Below, in pieces: positions 12,601 to 24,100 of a stretch of DNA of 64,000 nt. Source of the DNA: Lingula anatina (lineage: Eukaryota > Brachiopoda > Lingulata > Lingulida > Lingulidae). The number at the start of each line of letters is the position of its first letter. Within the stretch, counting starts at the first letter, position 1. The notes below the pieces were generated by a model. It ran no database searches. It had not been told where the DNA came from and saw only the letters and a list, made by a program, of their open reading frames with translations. Position numbers and translations under genes: made by a program. Location of the stretch: positions 9,798 through 73,797 of the forward strand of contig NW_019775383.1 in assembly GCF_001039355.2 (NCBI RefSeq). The letters run 5' to 3'.

Positions 12601-14479
12601 NNNNNNNNNNNNNNNNNNNNNNNNNNNNNNNNNNNNNNNNNNNNNNNNNNNNNNNNNNNNNNNNNNNNNNNNNNNNNNNNNNNNNNNNNNNNNNNNNNNN
12701 NNNNNNNNNNNNNNNNNNNNNNNNNNNNNNNNNNNNNNNNNNNNNNNNNNNNNNNNNNNNNNNNNNNNNNNNNNNNNNNNNNNNNNNNNNNNNNNNNNNN
12801 NNNNNNNNNNNNNNNNNNNNNNNNNNNNNNNNNNNNNNNNNNNNNNNNNNNNNNNNNNNNNNNNNNNNNNNNNNNNNNNNNNNNNNNNNNNNNNNNNNNN
12901 NNNNNNNNNNNNNNNNNNNNNNNNNNNNNNNNNNNNNNNNNNNNNNNNNNNNNNNNNNNNNNNNNNNNNNNNNNNNNNNNNNNNNNNNNNNNNNNNNNNN
13001 NNNNNNNNNNNNNNNNNNNNNNNNNNNNNNNNNNNNNNNNNNNNNNNNNNNNNNNNNNNNNNNNNNNNNNNNNNNNNNNNNNNNNNNNNNNNNNNNNNNN
13101 NNNNNNNNNNNNNNNNNNNNNNNNNNNNNNNNNNNNNNNNNNNNNNNNNNNNNNNNNNNNNNNNNNNNNNNNNNNNNNNNNNNNNNNNNNNNNNNNNNNN
13201 NNNNNNNNNNNNNNNNNATGTGATAACAGGTTAGGGTTAACCCATAGCATCTAATTCAGCATATGGGATGGATGCCACATACATAAAGTAATGGGAAAAA
13301 GAACTGGGATCTAGCAACATTCCTGTCACATGAGGACCTGGTTATTTTCTAAAGTACTCACATCCCTATCCAGCGACATGTGATGGTGAAAATCTCTCTC
13401 TAGCTCTTCCACGCCAATGGCTCCTGTGCGGAGCTGCAAGAAATAAAAATAATTATTCTTGGATGCTGACAATGAAATAAAACAGAATGAACATTCAGAT
13501 GAATAAAACAGTTCAGTCTCTGACTTTAAACAAATTTTGTGCATTCTTCATACCTAATATGAAAAGTAAAACTCTTTTGTCATGTAAAACTACCATGCCT
13601 TCCTCCTTTTATCTTCGTTTTCTTTTCCAATTAAACAGTGAATTAAAGTAAATTAAAGTATTATTCAATAAGAAAAAACATTTTTCATTGCAAAACTTTC
13701 TTTACAATTTTGGCACCGCGAGGGGAATATCACAGTTAAATCCTGAAAGTGAAAAACATTTCATTCAAAGAATTGTCAATTATCTTTCCAGACAAAAAAA
13801 GCTAAATTACTTCGTTTACTGCTCCAATGGAGAAATCACTGGAGTACTTGTGGCTGCAATTTTGTTATGTCAACAATGAAACTGAAATGTTGGCAAAGTG
13901 CAAGCACCTGTAAATATATGTCACTCATTATACAGCTAACACTCCTAGCAGTGAGGGTTTGGGAATGGCACAGGCTTTCCCCATCTGTTCTCTTTTTCTT
14001 TCTCTAATGGATAAACAAATTGAATGTTTTGTACGATACCTTGTTAAATAATGCGTGCATGTGTGTGCACATGCCTGCATGTGAGAGAGAGAGAGAGAGA
14101 GAGATTGAGATTGTGTTTGAATGTCTATTTGTATTGATATGGGGGAGGGGGTATACCCAACTATGTCCACAAAAATATTAACAGAAAAAGGACCCCAATG
14201 TGAAAAGGGCCCACATAAGGAGAACCCAAATAAACACAGGTGTAAAATACACACCTTGATTCCTTGTTCAATCACACTGTCGTCCCCGCCCGCCCAGCGT
14301 TTGGTTGACCCCATGAGCTCAGTGTCGGGCTGTGGCCGCTGAAAGAAGTATGCTACCATCGCGTCGTCCTTGCTTCGGGTCATGCCAGGGTGATGGTGGT
14401 GGTGGTGCCCCCCTCTCTGCACGTCCGGGCCCCCATTGGCCAACATCACGCTATCGTCCCAGGAACTTCCTTGGTGCAT
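619..14479 (-). CDS. PUM: Pumilio-family RNA-binding protein, N-terminal half
   Basis: Pumilio proteins bind UGUANAUA-type sites in mRNA 3' UTRs and repress translation or stability in the cytoplasm. Nine coding exons join in frame: 14255-14479, 13362-13433, 8281-8395, 7343-7440, 7034-7176, 5519-5789, 5044-5149, 2505-2579, 619-876 (1363 nt, about 454 residues). All have GT-AG borders. The start ATG at 14479 has an upstream in-frame stop. Recognisable vertebrate PUM1/2 blocks, in order: DDAMVAYFFQRP (N-terminal conserved motif), VEELERDFH, KKLWELD with DDTWG, LGVNMVEYVL, IEPLQFDYS, FTPTPYVLNAQDPYA, then PQYYGVQTPWGVYPAS. The second half of the visible protein is glutamine-rich, including a CAG-type run in exon 5044-5149. 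The eight PUF repeats are off-window beyond position 1. The intron between exons 8281-8395 and 13362-13433 contains an 890-bp gap, but the phases match across it (0/0), so a missing exon is not required. Family assignment is strong; PUM1 versus PUM2 cannot be decided, as amphioxus is expected to have a pre-duplication gene. Confidence 0.93.
877..2504 (-). other. Pumilio intron, low-complexity
   Basis: Intron between exons 2505-2579 and 619-876. It contains poly-A/T tracts and long C-rich stretches near 2020-2290. No exon, RNA or recognisable mobile element was seen. Confidence 0.6.
2925..3106. mobile_element. Hairpin MITE in Pumilio intron
   Basis: Non-coding element with long imperfect terminal inverted repeats. 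The left end reads GACTAACTAGTCCAC and continues to CAAATATGGCCGACCCACTT; the right end is its complement, AAGTGGGTAGCCATATTTG and GTGGACTAGTTAGTC. The loop is about 70 bp. There is no coding capacity, which is typical of a MITE. Confidence 0.65.
3597..4040. mobile_element. Second MITE-like element with internal tandem repeat
   Basis: The ends form inverted repeats of about 30 bp: GGCTGCAGTCACACCAGAA at the left and TTCTGGTGTGAATGCAGC at the right. The interior contains a block related to the element at 2925 (CAAATATGGCTGACCCACTT near 3708) and a tandem repeat of about 24 bp around AAATGGTTGCC (about 3885-3990). Probably the same family with an expanded core. Confidence 0.55.
6701..6920. mobile_element. 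MITE with about 35-bp near-perfect TIRs
   Basis: The left end CCCCCTTTACACTGGACGG is matched by CCGTCCAGTGTAAAGGGGG at the right end. The match continues inward through the GGACGCAGAAAGGACG region with one or two differences. The element is 220 bp, non-coding, and sits in the Pumilio intron between exons 7034-7176 and 5519-5789. The superfamily is not certain; target duplications are unclear. Confidence 0.7.
7947..8276. repeat. CT/CA microsatellite cluster
   Basis: Runs of CT and CA dinucleotides with two nearly identical segments around ACACATACCCAACAATCCTC (about 8086-8175). It abuts the donor of Pumilio exon 8281-8395, so on the gene strand the intron begins GTACTGAGAGAGAG. Open frames through this repeat are not genes. 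Confidence 0.85.
8396..8740. repeat. Minisatellite, about 30-34 bp period
   Basis: About ten degenerate copies of a unit around GATTACAATTTGGATAGAAAA lie directly upstream (gene sense) of Pumilio exon 8281-8395, reaching the acceptor site. Confidence 0.75.
8741..12327. other. Large Pumilio intron, no gene seen
   Basis: AT-rich intronic sequence between exons 13362-13433 and 8281-8395. No splice-bounded coding segment, RNA gene or clear mobile element was recognised. Confidence 0.6.
12328..13217. other. Assembly gap (N)
   Basis: 890 unknown bases inside the Pumilio intron between exons 13362-13433 and 8281-8395. The open frames across it are artefacts. Confidence 0.99.
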
Positions 14480-14517
14480 GTTGAGTTTAGAGTGTCCTAC
14501 CGTTCATGCTTCCACAC
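14480..14517 (-). other. PUM: Pumilio 5' UTR part of first coding exon
   Basis: An acceptor (TTGCAG before 14517) fits the start of the exon that contains the start codon, leaving about 38 nt of 5' UTR here. A likely non-coding first exon ends at a donor (GAG|GTTAGT) at 14767. Confidence 0.45.
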
Positions 14518-14766
14518 CTGCAACAAGCGTCGGGGATTTGTTAGGTTTGAGACGCTCTCTCTACTTTCGTTTAGCTCTTACTAGAAGGTCCCTTCGTGTT
14601 TCTTTGTCGAATCAAAACATGGCGACTTCCCCTGGGATCGCTCGCATTTGGGACGAATTTACTCAAAGCTAACGCAATATTGCAAGCTTAAACTGATCTT
14701 AAATTTACAACGAAATTCGCTTAACAACTAACAATGGAAATTTTAACAAGAATCGTATGCACTAAC

Positions 14767-14860
14767 CTCGATGACTCCAGATTTTAGGAAGGTTCCCTTT
14801 CAATTACCAATCATGGCGAACGACATATTGAGGTGAAATGCATTGTGGGAAGTACATGCC
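14767..14860 (-). promoter_or_regulatory. Probable Pumilio first exon and core promoter
   Basis: On the minus strand 14852-14839 reads ACTTCCCACAATGC, a close fit to the core TTCCCANNATGC of the ZNF143/Staf SBS element. It is followed about 30 nt downstream by GCCATGATTGG (YY1/CCAAT-like) and then by a splice donor at 14766. This arrangement suggests transcription starts between about 14800 and 14840. The motif family is established in vertebrates; its use here is inferred. Confidence 0.4.
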
Positions 14861-16249
14861 CTTTACAAAGGTTGCATGACGTCATATTGTGCACGCACTA
14901 GCCAAAAAGTCCATTCAAAATTAATGATTTCATGTTTGCCTTTAAAGAAGAATTTGTTTTATTGTTTAGATTTAAGGGGACAGTAGATGTGACTTTAAAC
15001 GTGAAAGTTTTTAAAAATATTTTTATAAACATTTATTTTTTTCTTTATGTCACTGTAAGACGTTATTTTTGTAGACAAAAATATCTGATTAAAAAAATGC
15101 TATTTTAATCGAAGTTTAAAAAAAATCAGCTTATCATCTGGCCGCTCATTCTTCAAACTGCCAAATGGTTAAATATATATATAGAGAGAGGTGAAATGAA
15201 ATTGACTTTAAAGGTACACGTGTATCATAGATTTAAGTTTAGAAAGAAGGCCGACGTAATCGTATTGCACATTCTTCACGTGTGGTTATGGATTAAAAAA
15301 ATAGAAATTATTGGATTAATTTTGTGTATGCGAACAGTTGACTTTGCCACTGAGCATGAAGAAAATTTAATAACTTTAGGATGAAAATCAATTTCAGTTT
15401 CTTTTTTTTTGGGGGGGGGGGAGGACGGTGTGCTTGAAATAAGACATTGTTTATTCTGAGGAAACGATTTATCACCCCTTCTGTGATAAGTAATTTCAGA
15501 TGCATTATATACAAGTTTTTTAAAACTCCATTGAGGCAAAGGTGGAGGGGGGGGGGTCTGTAGCCAGCAAATTTCAGAGGCGGGGGGGCACTACAAAGGC
15601 CAGAGATTCATTTTTCACGTGCCAATTTTTGTATGCTGCACATGGGGAGTGGGAAAGGAGGGGTCTTTTGCGCGAAGTGAACCAGTTACTGTGAATCTCA
15701 TTTGTTCTAAACATCTAGACCAAATATGGATTTAGAGCAGACCTATTCCTGGTCAAATTGTTGCCCGCCCCCCACCCAACTTGCTGGGGGCAAATTATTG
15801 GTATGAATTTGCCACACTTGATACCAAAAGTCCAGAACAAACGAAAGGGAGAATTTTAAACACAAGTTACACATTTTCTGATACTGATCTTCCTACTGAA
15901 TAATTAGAAGTTACTGATTCATTTTCACTCAGAGGAATTGGGAAATTCTAGAGCAAAAAATGCCTGCACAGTCGATGGTTGTATATCACAGAAGTGGGTA
16001 GGTATTGCAGTTTCAATGTCAGAAATTATTTTCTACTATGAAAATTCATCAACTGAGGCCTAAATCCTTTTGGCAGTTTGTCAAGTATATAGAATTAAGA
16101 ATATCTTTTATTACAATTCCAAGGACAGAAAATGTCTTCTACTTTCGTAATATTATCCTACACGTATAAACCAAGTGAAGTTCCTTCAAAGAATTGCTCA
16201 TTATCTTTCCATGACAAAAAAGAGAACCAAAATGACTCAGTTCACATTT
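14861..16249. other. Intergenic between Pumilio 5' end and RPS8 3' end
   Basis: No gene recognised. It contains A/T-rich sequence and G-rich runs at about 15411-15421 and 15546-15556. Both neighbours are on the minus strand, so RPS8 transcription runs towards the Pumilio promoter. Confidence 0.6.
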
Positions 16250-16255
16250 TTTATT
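16250..16255 (-). terminator. RPS8: RPS8 polyadenylation signal AATAAA
   Basis: AATAAA on the minus strand, about 70 nt downstream of the RPS8 stop codon. It would give the short 3' UTR usual for ribosomal protein genes. Confidence 0.65.
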
Positions 16256-16324
16256 CATAATACATATTCTTCCTTTTCTCTCAAGTTTTTACAGAATGAA
16301 ATTGGTTGGTCATTATTTTTCAGT

Positions 16325-19300
16325 CTATTTGCCCTTCTTCTGCTTGATCTTTCTCAAATAGAATTCCAGTTCTTTTCCTTCCAGAACGTAGCCATCACAT
16401 CTGCCACACTGGCCAGGACGTGAAGAGATCGCAGCTGAAATGAAATAATAATAAGAACCATAAGTTTAAACTAATAAATGCAAAGAAAAACTATTCAGTA
16501 AATATGTACTGATTAACTTGTTGGAGACGACTTAAAGAAATACCTATTTATAAATTGGTTGGGATAGATTTTACATATCATATACTCCCCTTGGCACTTG
16601 GGAATATTGCATGCTTTTTACATCCATGCTCCAATTTGTTTCTTCTCAGTGATGCTATTTATATCCATGCTATTTAATCATCAACCAAATCAATAACATA
16701 TCAACAATATTCTTCCCTATCTTCAGTCATGCTATCCTACCTTAAGTGATATTATAATTGTTCCTGTCAGACGAAGTACAGTAATCTATCACGAACTATC
16801 ACTTTCCCTTTTCAAAAACTGTAATCTTTTAATTACCACAGTGAAAATCTAGTTTCAGACATTAACCCAGGTTTTAGAAAAAAACTGCACATATATAAAC
16901 CAAACACCTTACGTAAATTTTTGGGGATTTAATTGCTCTGGGGTCATGTAAAAAGGAGGAATTCAGTGATTTCGCAGAAAAAGCTCATGTCTGAGTTTTA
17001 CATGGAAATAAGAACCAATCAGAACCAGTTTAATTTTTACTGCGACTATCAGTGTAACTATGACAAGGAGGCATCACATCAGAGGCGTTTGTATTGCTAT
17101 AACAGCAACAACCTCTATCTGCCTGAGAACTGTCATCATCTAGCCTGCAGTTTCATTCAGCTGGTTGGACTAGTTTGCATGGGCAATGTTTAATCAAGGC
17201 AACAGACAACTGTCACAGTGACTAAAATTCGCCACTGGTTCTAGGTATTTACATCAAAGGGACCAAGATAAATTTTTCTCATTTGTTATGCAAATTTTTT
17301 AATTAAAGGCACTTGTTCAAAGGTTAATTCTGATAAAAAATTTTGTAATAATGCTGTACACGTGATAACTGGAAATTTAAATGAAAATTTAAAAAGACAC
17401 TGCAATACTACCAATACTACCTAGCAACAAATGCATACAAAAAAGATTTTTTTTATTTGTACAATCTCCAAGCCCAACACCGTGACATGCTTAGTCCTCA
17501 ATTTCTTTAATTATCAACAATTTCAGATTATTTGAAAACTACTTCTTGCTTTCTCAACTCACCCATGACTCTCCCAGTCATAAACTGTTCTTCCAAGGCC
17601 TGCTCTACTTTGGCCACTTTCTTCCTCTCATCGTACTTCTTCTGGGTCTTCTTGGAGCGTTTCTTGTTCAAAGCTGCCTCTTCTTGCTCTGACTGAAAAT
17701 GCATCAGGCATATGTACACATTTCAAATACCAATAAAAAATCCAAAATAACTATTGTCTAAAATCCTTAAACGATGCGAGCCTTCTTTACATATGTACTT
17801 ATGTAGTACCAACAACAACTTGACTACTAGTAATAATGCTAATTAGTATAAATTTTAATCATTTTTGTGTTTGAAGCACTAGCCACAAGATGAGGGCAAG
17901 TAAATACATAGTCCAACATAGGTCGTCCAAACCAAATTACTCTTAGCATATTGCTATTATATGGAGCAGAGCCAATCTTACTTTTGCAATTCAAAATGCT
18001 AGCTCATATTAAGTTAAAGACAAAAATAAATACAACAAATATGGCTTTTCATTCAATTTCTATGACAGCTTGTCTGATCTATGATTTGCTCTACCCCGGA
18101 GTAAGAAAGCTCAGACTCACCAGTTTCACTCCCTTCTTGCGACCAAGAGGGGCACAGTAATGTGCCTCGTACCACTGTCTTAGGGGCGTGGCATCGATCT
18201 GGACGATGGCGCTCTTGACGAGGGTCTTGGTACGGACCAACTCATTGTTAGAGGCATTGTAGAGCACGTCAATTATCCTAGTTTTCCTTGTGATGGCTGA
18301 AAACCAAAAGGACGCCATTAAAAATATGCTACATGCATTTGAAAAATTTCCATGTTTTTATGTCTAAGTTTTCAAACCCCAACTCAGACTAAAACTGCAA
18401 TATACTTCTTACGAAAGTATCTCCTTCAGGTATTTCAACACAAAATGACTGGACATCAAATTGGACAAGAGCAACATAATCAATGTCTTCACTTCATCCT
18501 GTAATATCTTATGTCCAGTATTCAAGCCCCACTGTTTTCCAAAGTTCAAGTCCTATAAAAATAATAATATTTTTCTTAAATTCGAAACTTAATGGAGGAA
18601 AAACCTGGAGCCCTAACTAAATCAGCCACCTTCATTCAAATCAATACAATACTAGAATTAGATTTTTTTTCCACCCTGCGCTATAAAAACATCGGGCCCA
18701 GGAAATAAATCAGTCATATTATTTATAGTTCATACATTAATAGAGGTTTTTTAAAAACCCTGCACTAGGAGGTCAGTCTTACCTTCAGAGCCCCAGGAGA
18801 AGTTGCCAGTGTCCAGCCTTAGAGCTCTGAACTTTTTGTTACCACCACGTGTTCGCACAGTGTGGATACGCTTGCCTCCGAGCTGGAAAAGAAAATGTCT
18901 CTGGATTAATATCCAGTGTGAAGGCTAAATGTTTCAATCTAACCGACTTTTTGAGCTGCCAGGACCTAAGAATCTAAACTGCACCCTCCCCCCATTAGTG
19001 TTTACAATGCTGACTAAATACATATGCAATACACACACACACACACATATAAAACCCAACACATGCAAAAATACCACTTCAAGGATGCTTTCATGTAACT
19101 TTTATTAGATGTACTGACTTATCCCAGAAACAGTGACCTCATAGGGATATTCGAGCTAAAACGAGAAAACTCCAATATACGACTCCAGCAGCCGCTTTCT
19201 TAAAAGTTTGCGTTGGCTTTGCCACCATACCTTGGTGTGTGCAGGGGGTCTTCCCAACTCAAACTTCCTCTTCTTACGGAGTGGGATCATACGCCCACCC

Positions 19301-19792
19301 GTGGACCTCCTCTTATGCCATTTGTCTCGGGAAATACCTGGAATATAACAGTAAGGTCTCATAAAATGCCTTAATGGATTTACTGCAGACCTAAATTTTC
19401 TCTATACATCATCGCCCCCTCTTATTTTTTGGTCAATGTCAAAGATTAAAGTTAACGTCATGTTGCCATTTTAATACTAAACCAATAGAAACTAATAAAT
19501 GAATGTTGTGGGTACTATTATCTCGTGACTCGTGAGACTAAACCAAAGACGTGGTACGGGTAGCGTGAGCAAAAAACATGTTTTGTGGAGAGATCATGCA
19601 TTCCGGCCTGGAGTTCAACTAGAATTTAAAGTGTTCTTTTCCATCTTATAAAAATCTCTGAATAAATTAGAGACTACCAGAGAACAATATGACTATCAAC
19701 GAACTTTGGACATATCCCTAAATAACAGATGTTGGTCTGAAGTGCAGATTTTACACGATTTATTTGAAGTAAGTAACACAAGATTTACCCAT
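16325..19792 (-). CDS. RPS8: 40S ribosomal protein S8 (eS8)
   Basis: Structural protein of the small ribosomal subunit. Six coding exons: 19789-19792 (only ATGG), 19231-19337, 18783-18882, 18121-18296, 17563-17692, 16325-16434. Together they give 627 nt, or 208 codons plus stop, exactly the length of vertebrate RPS8. Conserved segments include [106 protein letters not shown] and [20 protein letters not shown], ending in KKGK. All introns are GT-AG with consistent phases. The split start codon exon (ATGG then intron) is a known RPS8 feature. The last intron carries a snoRNA. The 5' UTR includes a short pyrimidine tract (CCTTTTC) that could be part of a TOP element, and the promoter has TCTCGCGAGA. 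The gene appears intact. Confidence 0.97.
17045..17144 (-). ncRNA. SNORD46: Box C/D snoRNA in RPS8 intron 5, SNORD46-like
   Basis: On the minus strand there is a C box ATGATGA (17139-17133) and a D box CTGA (17052-17049). They are flanked by a 4-bp closing stem (GCTA/TAGT), with further TGC/GCA pairing outside it. An internal CTGATGTGATG provides D'/C' boxes. The 11 nt GTCATAGTTAC, one nucleotide before the D box, is complementary to the conserved 28S segment GUAACUAUGAC. By the D+5 rule the methylated base is the second A of GUAAC, which I place at human 28S Am3739, the SNORD46 target; SNORD46 is hosted by RPS8 in vertebrates. Sequence boxes and complementarity are seen directly; orthology is inferred. 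The RNA should be released from the spliced intron and work with fibrillarin in the nucleolus. Confidence 0.8.
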
Positions 19793-19840
19793 TATGGCAG
19801 CTAACGTGAAAAGGTCAGCTATCGAGAAATCTCGCGAGAA
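19793..19840 (-). promoter_or_regulatory. RPS8 promoter with TCTCGCGAGA motif
   Basis: The perfect palindrome TCTCGCGAGA lies at 19830-19839, about 37 bp upstream of the RPS8 start codon. In vertebrates this element is found in promoters of essential genes and is bound by BANP. A pyrimidine stretch CCTTTTCAC follows closer to the ATG and may mark the transcription start. Presence of the motif is certain; its function here is inferred. Confidence 0.6.
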
Positions 19841-20281
19841 GAGCTGTTTGCACGCGGGCACAATCCAGGGAAATTGCAGTAGATGTGCTCCGATATTTAA
19901 ACATTGAAGAGTTTGATTAGGCCACACTTTTTTTTTATTTTTATGGATGACATCCTGCGCGCGCACCGATTTTCATCCGTTCTCCAAATAAATAAATAAA
20001 TAAATAAAATAATAAAAATAAATAAAAAACACCCTCAACGAAGAGCTTTCTCCGCATGCGTATTATCGCCGCGTGGAAATATGGCTGCTTTGCAGTCAAA
20101 TTCATCTCTAGGATTACAAATTACACGACAATTAAAGTCATAAAGAGAACGGGGGTCGTCGTTTTGGATTGGTATGCCATTGATATTGGGCATGGAGATA
20201 TCACCTTTTTACAATCATACGGCCAGCGATTATCACCCGGAAAATTTCTATGACATTCTGTCCAAAGCAGCACATACCAGG

Positions 20282-20316
<35 letters not shown>

Positions 20317-21110
20317 TTGGCTGAAGGTTGGACAGGCCACCCAACAGTTTGGCTGCTTCGTGTGAGTCGATGTTGAACATGTCCAAAAGATTCTACGAAT
20401 AATCTGTGAACAGCGAGGCCGCAAACATAACTTGCTTCGCTCGCAAGGAGTTCGCAAGTGGGACATGCGTGGTCCAAGACGCACGTCGCAAGCAAGGAAA
20501 GAGCAGGCGCCATTTTCGTGTTGATTGCGGCGCACGGCACGCCCTCACAACTAACGATCAAAGTCGAAAGCAGGGCGGAAGTGCGTCGCACGTGCGTCAC
20601 CCATATGCCAGGATTATAAAAGATGTACTCACGCCGCACACTCGTGTCTCGACAATTAACGACGACGGTGCAACCTGTACAACAATCTTCAAATTTTTTC
20701 AAATTTTGCTTATTTCAGCTTCTAATATGCCCCCAAAATGCAAGAAAAAACCTTAAAGGGTAGAAAGAAGAAGAAAAAAGAAAAACAGTAGGTAAAACTG
20801 TTGTACGCGGTTAGTGCGTCATCACAAGCGTGTGAGGCAAGTGTGAGGCAAAAGGGAACTACATTCGCCGTGCATTGCTTTCTCTTCAATATAGTGGTGT
20901 GTGCCTGCTACGCACGCAGATAGCAAGACAAACTAGAGATATGGATACAATTTCCACGGCCATCGCACCTTGCAATTAGCGTCCCTGCTTGAAGTGACAT
21001 CTCATTTGGCCCTTGCGACTCGCAAGGCAGACTTTCCTCTAACTTTACGATCTCCATAGATTCTAATGCACGCAATATTCGCAGGGGGCACACGATCCTA
21101 AAATTCGTTT
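19841..21110. other. Intergenic with AAAT repeats and a T35 tract
   Basis: No gene recognised. It contains an AATA microsatellite (about 19986-20030), a run of about 35 T at 20282-20316, and CG-rich unique-looking sequence (20400-20660). A segment near 21020-21110 (GACTTTCCTCTAACT to CGATCCTAAAA) recurs at about 21890 and 23215, so it belongs to the repeat family that follows. The open frames over the T tract are artefacts. Confidence 0.5.
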
Positions 21111-24100
21111 TATAGGCCGCTGTCTTACGGTATACTACATTACAATAAAAAGAAAAACAGGGGGCAAGTAAAGATTACTTGTCTTAAAACTGTTTGTTGA
21201 AATTATTTATATGATAGAAGCATTATCAATACATACGTTGCCAAATAACATGAAGATATTGTTTTCTGATTTCATTGTTTGTTGTCCTTTGTCGAGACTC
21301 TGTGGGTGCATGCGGCGTTGTATATATGTGCGCACGCATGTTTATACGTCGCTCATTCTTCTTTGTTACTTTAAAATGATACATACTTTACCGATACATA
21401 CGTTACCGTGATCCGTGTAAATATTTATTTATTCTATTTACATTGGTTTGTCTTTCGTTTTGTGGGCCAACACTTTAAGACAGAAGTGTTTTGTGCCCAC
21501 AAAACAAAAGACAACCAATGTTAATAGAATAAATGTATATTTACACGCTTCATGGTAACGTATGTATCATAATAACGTAACAAAGAAGAATGAGCGACGT
21601 ATATACATGCGTGCGCACATGTACAACGTCGCACGCATCCACAGTGTCGCACCAAAGGACAACAAACAAAAAAAAAAATCAGAAAACAATACCTTTATTT
21701 TTTATTTATTTATTTATTTTTTTTTTTTTTGGTAACGCATGTATTGATAACGTAGACCTATCTATTATATAAACAATTATTTACACGCTACATTGTAAAG
21801 TATTATCGATAACGTATGTATCATATTTACGTAACAAATGAGAATTAGCGACGTAAAAACAGAGGTGAGCACATATACAACAGTCGTGACAAATGACTTT
21901 CCTCTAACTCTACGATCTCTACGGATTCTATTGCACGCAAAATTCACAGGGGATGCACGCTCTTAAAACTCCTGCGTCCGAATGTTACCGAGGCAATATT
22001 GTATTTTGATTTCATTGTTTGTTTTTATTTTTTTTTCCCATTTCCTTTTTTCCATTGCTGACGTCGCTCATTCTTCTTGGTTACGTTAAAATTATTCATA
22101 CGTTACCGATACATACGTTACCATTTAGCGTGTAATTACTTTCATTTTCATTGTTTTTTTTTGTCTGTTTTGTGAGCCAGCACCTCATTCTTGCGGTATA
22201 GTACATTACAATAAAAGAAAAACATGGCAAGTAAGGATTACTTGTCTTGAAAGCGTTTTTTGAAATTGTATACATGATACATACACTACCTTATTGCGTG
22301 TTAATGTTTTTCCTTTTTTTTTTTTCAATTGCTTGTTTTACGTTTTGTGGACCAACGCTATAGTTTGTTACATAACAATAAAAGAGAATGGGATAAAAAA
22401 GATTTCTTGTTTTCAACAATCTGCGAAAAATATTCACATGATAAATTTGTTTCCGATACATACTTACTTTATCAAATAACATGAAGATATTGTTTTTTGA
22501 TTTCATTGTTTGTTGTCCTTTGTCAAGACTCTGTGTGTGCGCGTGACGTTGTATATGTGCGCACGCATGTTTATACGTCGCTCATTCTTCTTTGTTACGT
22601 TAAAATGATACATACGTTACCGATATATACGTTACCGTGATCCGTGTAAATATTTATTTATTTTATTTACATTGGTTTGTCTTTCGTTTTGTGGGCCAAC
22701 ACTTTAAGACAGAAGTGTTTTGTGCCCACAAAACAAAAGACAACCAATGTAAATAGAATAAATGTATATTTACACGCTTCATGGTAACGTATGTATCATA
22801 ATAACGTAACAAAGAAGAATGAGCGACGTATATACATACGTGCGCACATATACAACGTCGCACGTATCCACAGTGTCGCACCAAAGGACAACAAAGAATG
22901 AAATCAGAAAACAATACCTTCACGATTTTTGGTAACGTATGTTTTGATAACGTAGATCTATCTATTATATTTACAATTTCAACAAACTGTTTCAAGACAA
23001 GTAATCTTTACTTGCCCTGCCTTTTCTTATTATTGTAATGTAGTAAACCGTAAGAAAAAGGCGTTTGCTCACAAAACGGACAATAAACAATGAAAAAAGT
23101 ATTTACACGCTACACGGTTACGTATTTATCGGTAACGTATAAATCATATTTACGTAACAAATGAGAATTAGCGACGAAAAAACAGAGGTGAGCACATATA
23201 CAACAGTTGTGACAAAGGACTTTCCTCTAACTCTACAATCTCAGCAGATTCTATTGCACGCAAAATTCGCAGGGGGCGCACGATCCTAAAACCGCGCGTC
23301 CGATTGTTACTGAGGCAAATTGCTTTTTGATTTCATTGTTTGTTGTCTTTTGTCACGACTCTGTGGGTGCGTGCAGCGTTGTATATGTGGGCACGTATGA
23401 TTTTGCATGGCTCATCCTTTTTTGTTTCGTTAATGTGACACATACAGTGGTGATACGTTACCGATACATACGTTACCATTTAGTGTGCAATTACTTTCAT
23501 TTTCATTGTGTTTTGTCTGTTTTGTGAGCCAGCACCTCATTCTTGCGGTATGGTACATTACAATAAAAGTAAAACATGGCAAGTAAGGATTACTTGTCTT
23601 GAAAGCGTTTGTTGAAATTGTATACATGATACATTCACTACCTTATTGCGTGTTAATGTTTTTCTTTTTTTTTTTTTTTTTTTTTTCAGTTGCTTGTGTT
23701 ACGTTTTGTGGGCCAACGCTACAGTTTGTTACATAACAATAAAAGACAATGGGATAAAAAAGATTTCTTGTTTTCAACAATCTGCGAAAAATATTCACAT
23801 GATAAATTTGTTACCGATACATACTTACTTTATCAAATAACATGAAGTTATTGATTTTTGATTTCATTGTTTGTTGTCCTTTGTCAAGACTCTGTGTGTG
23901 CGTGTGACGTTGTATATGTGCGCACGCATGTTTATACGTCGCTCATTCTTCTTTGTTACGTTAAAGTGATACATACGTTACCGATATATACGTTACCGTG
24001 ATCCGTGTAAATATTTATTTATTTTATTTACATTGGTTTGTCTTTCGTTTTGTGGGCCAACACTTTAAGGCAGAAGTGTTTTGTGCCCACAAAACAAAAG

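Noticed and set aside
12243-13250. Open frames of 300 or more codons
   Set aside because: They consist of unknown bases from the assembly gap.
16640-16690. TTGATGA and CTGA pair in RPS8 intron 5
   Set aside because: The span is about 50 nt, too short, and the putative guide has no recognisable rRNA target.
18400-18520. Possible second C/D snoRNA in RPS8 intron 3
   Set aside because: Only a weak GGATGA C box; no guide matching known SNORD38 or SNORD55 targets was found.
19381-19425. ATGATG C-box-like sequence in RPS8 intron 1
   Set aside because: No D box at a suitable distance and no rRNA complementarity recognised.
20121-20702. 193-codon minus frame
   Set aside because: It includes a lysine run from the T tract and no domain is recognised; no splice or promoter support.
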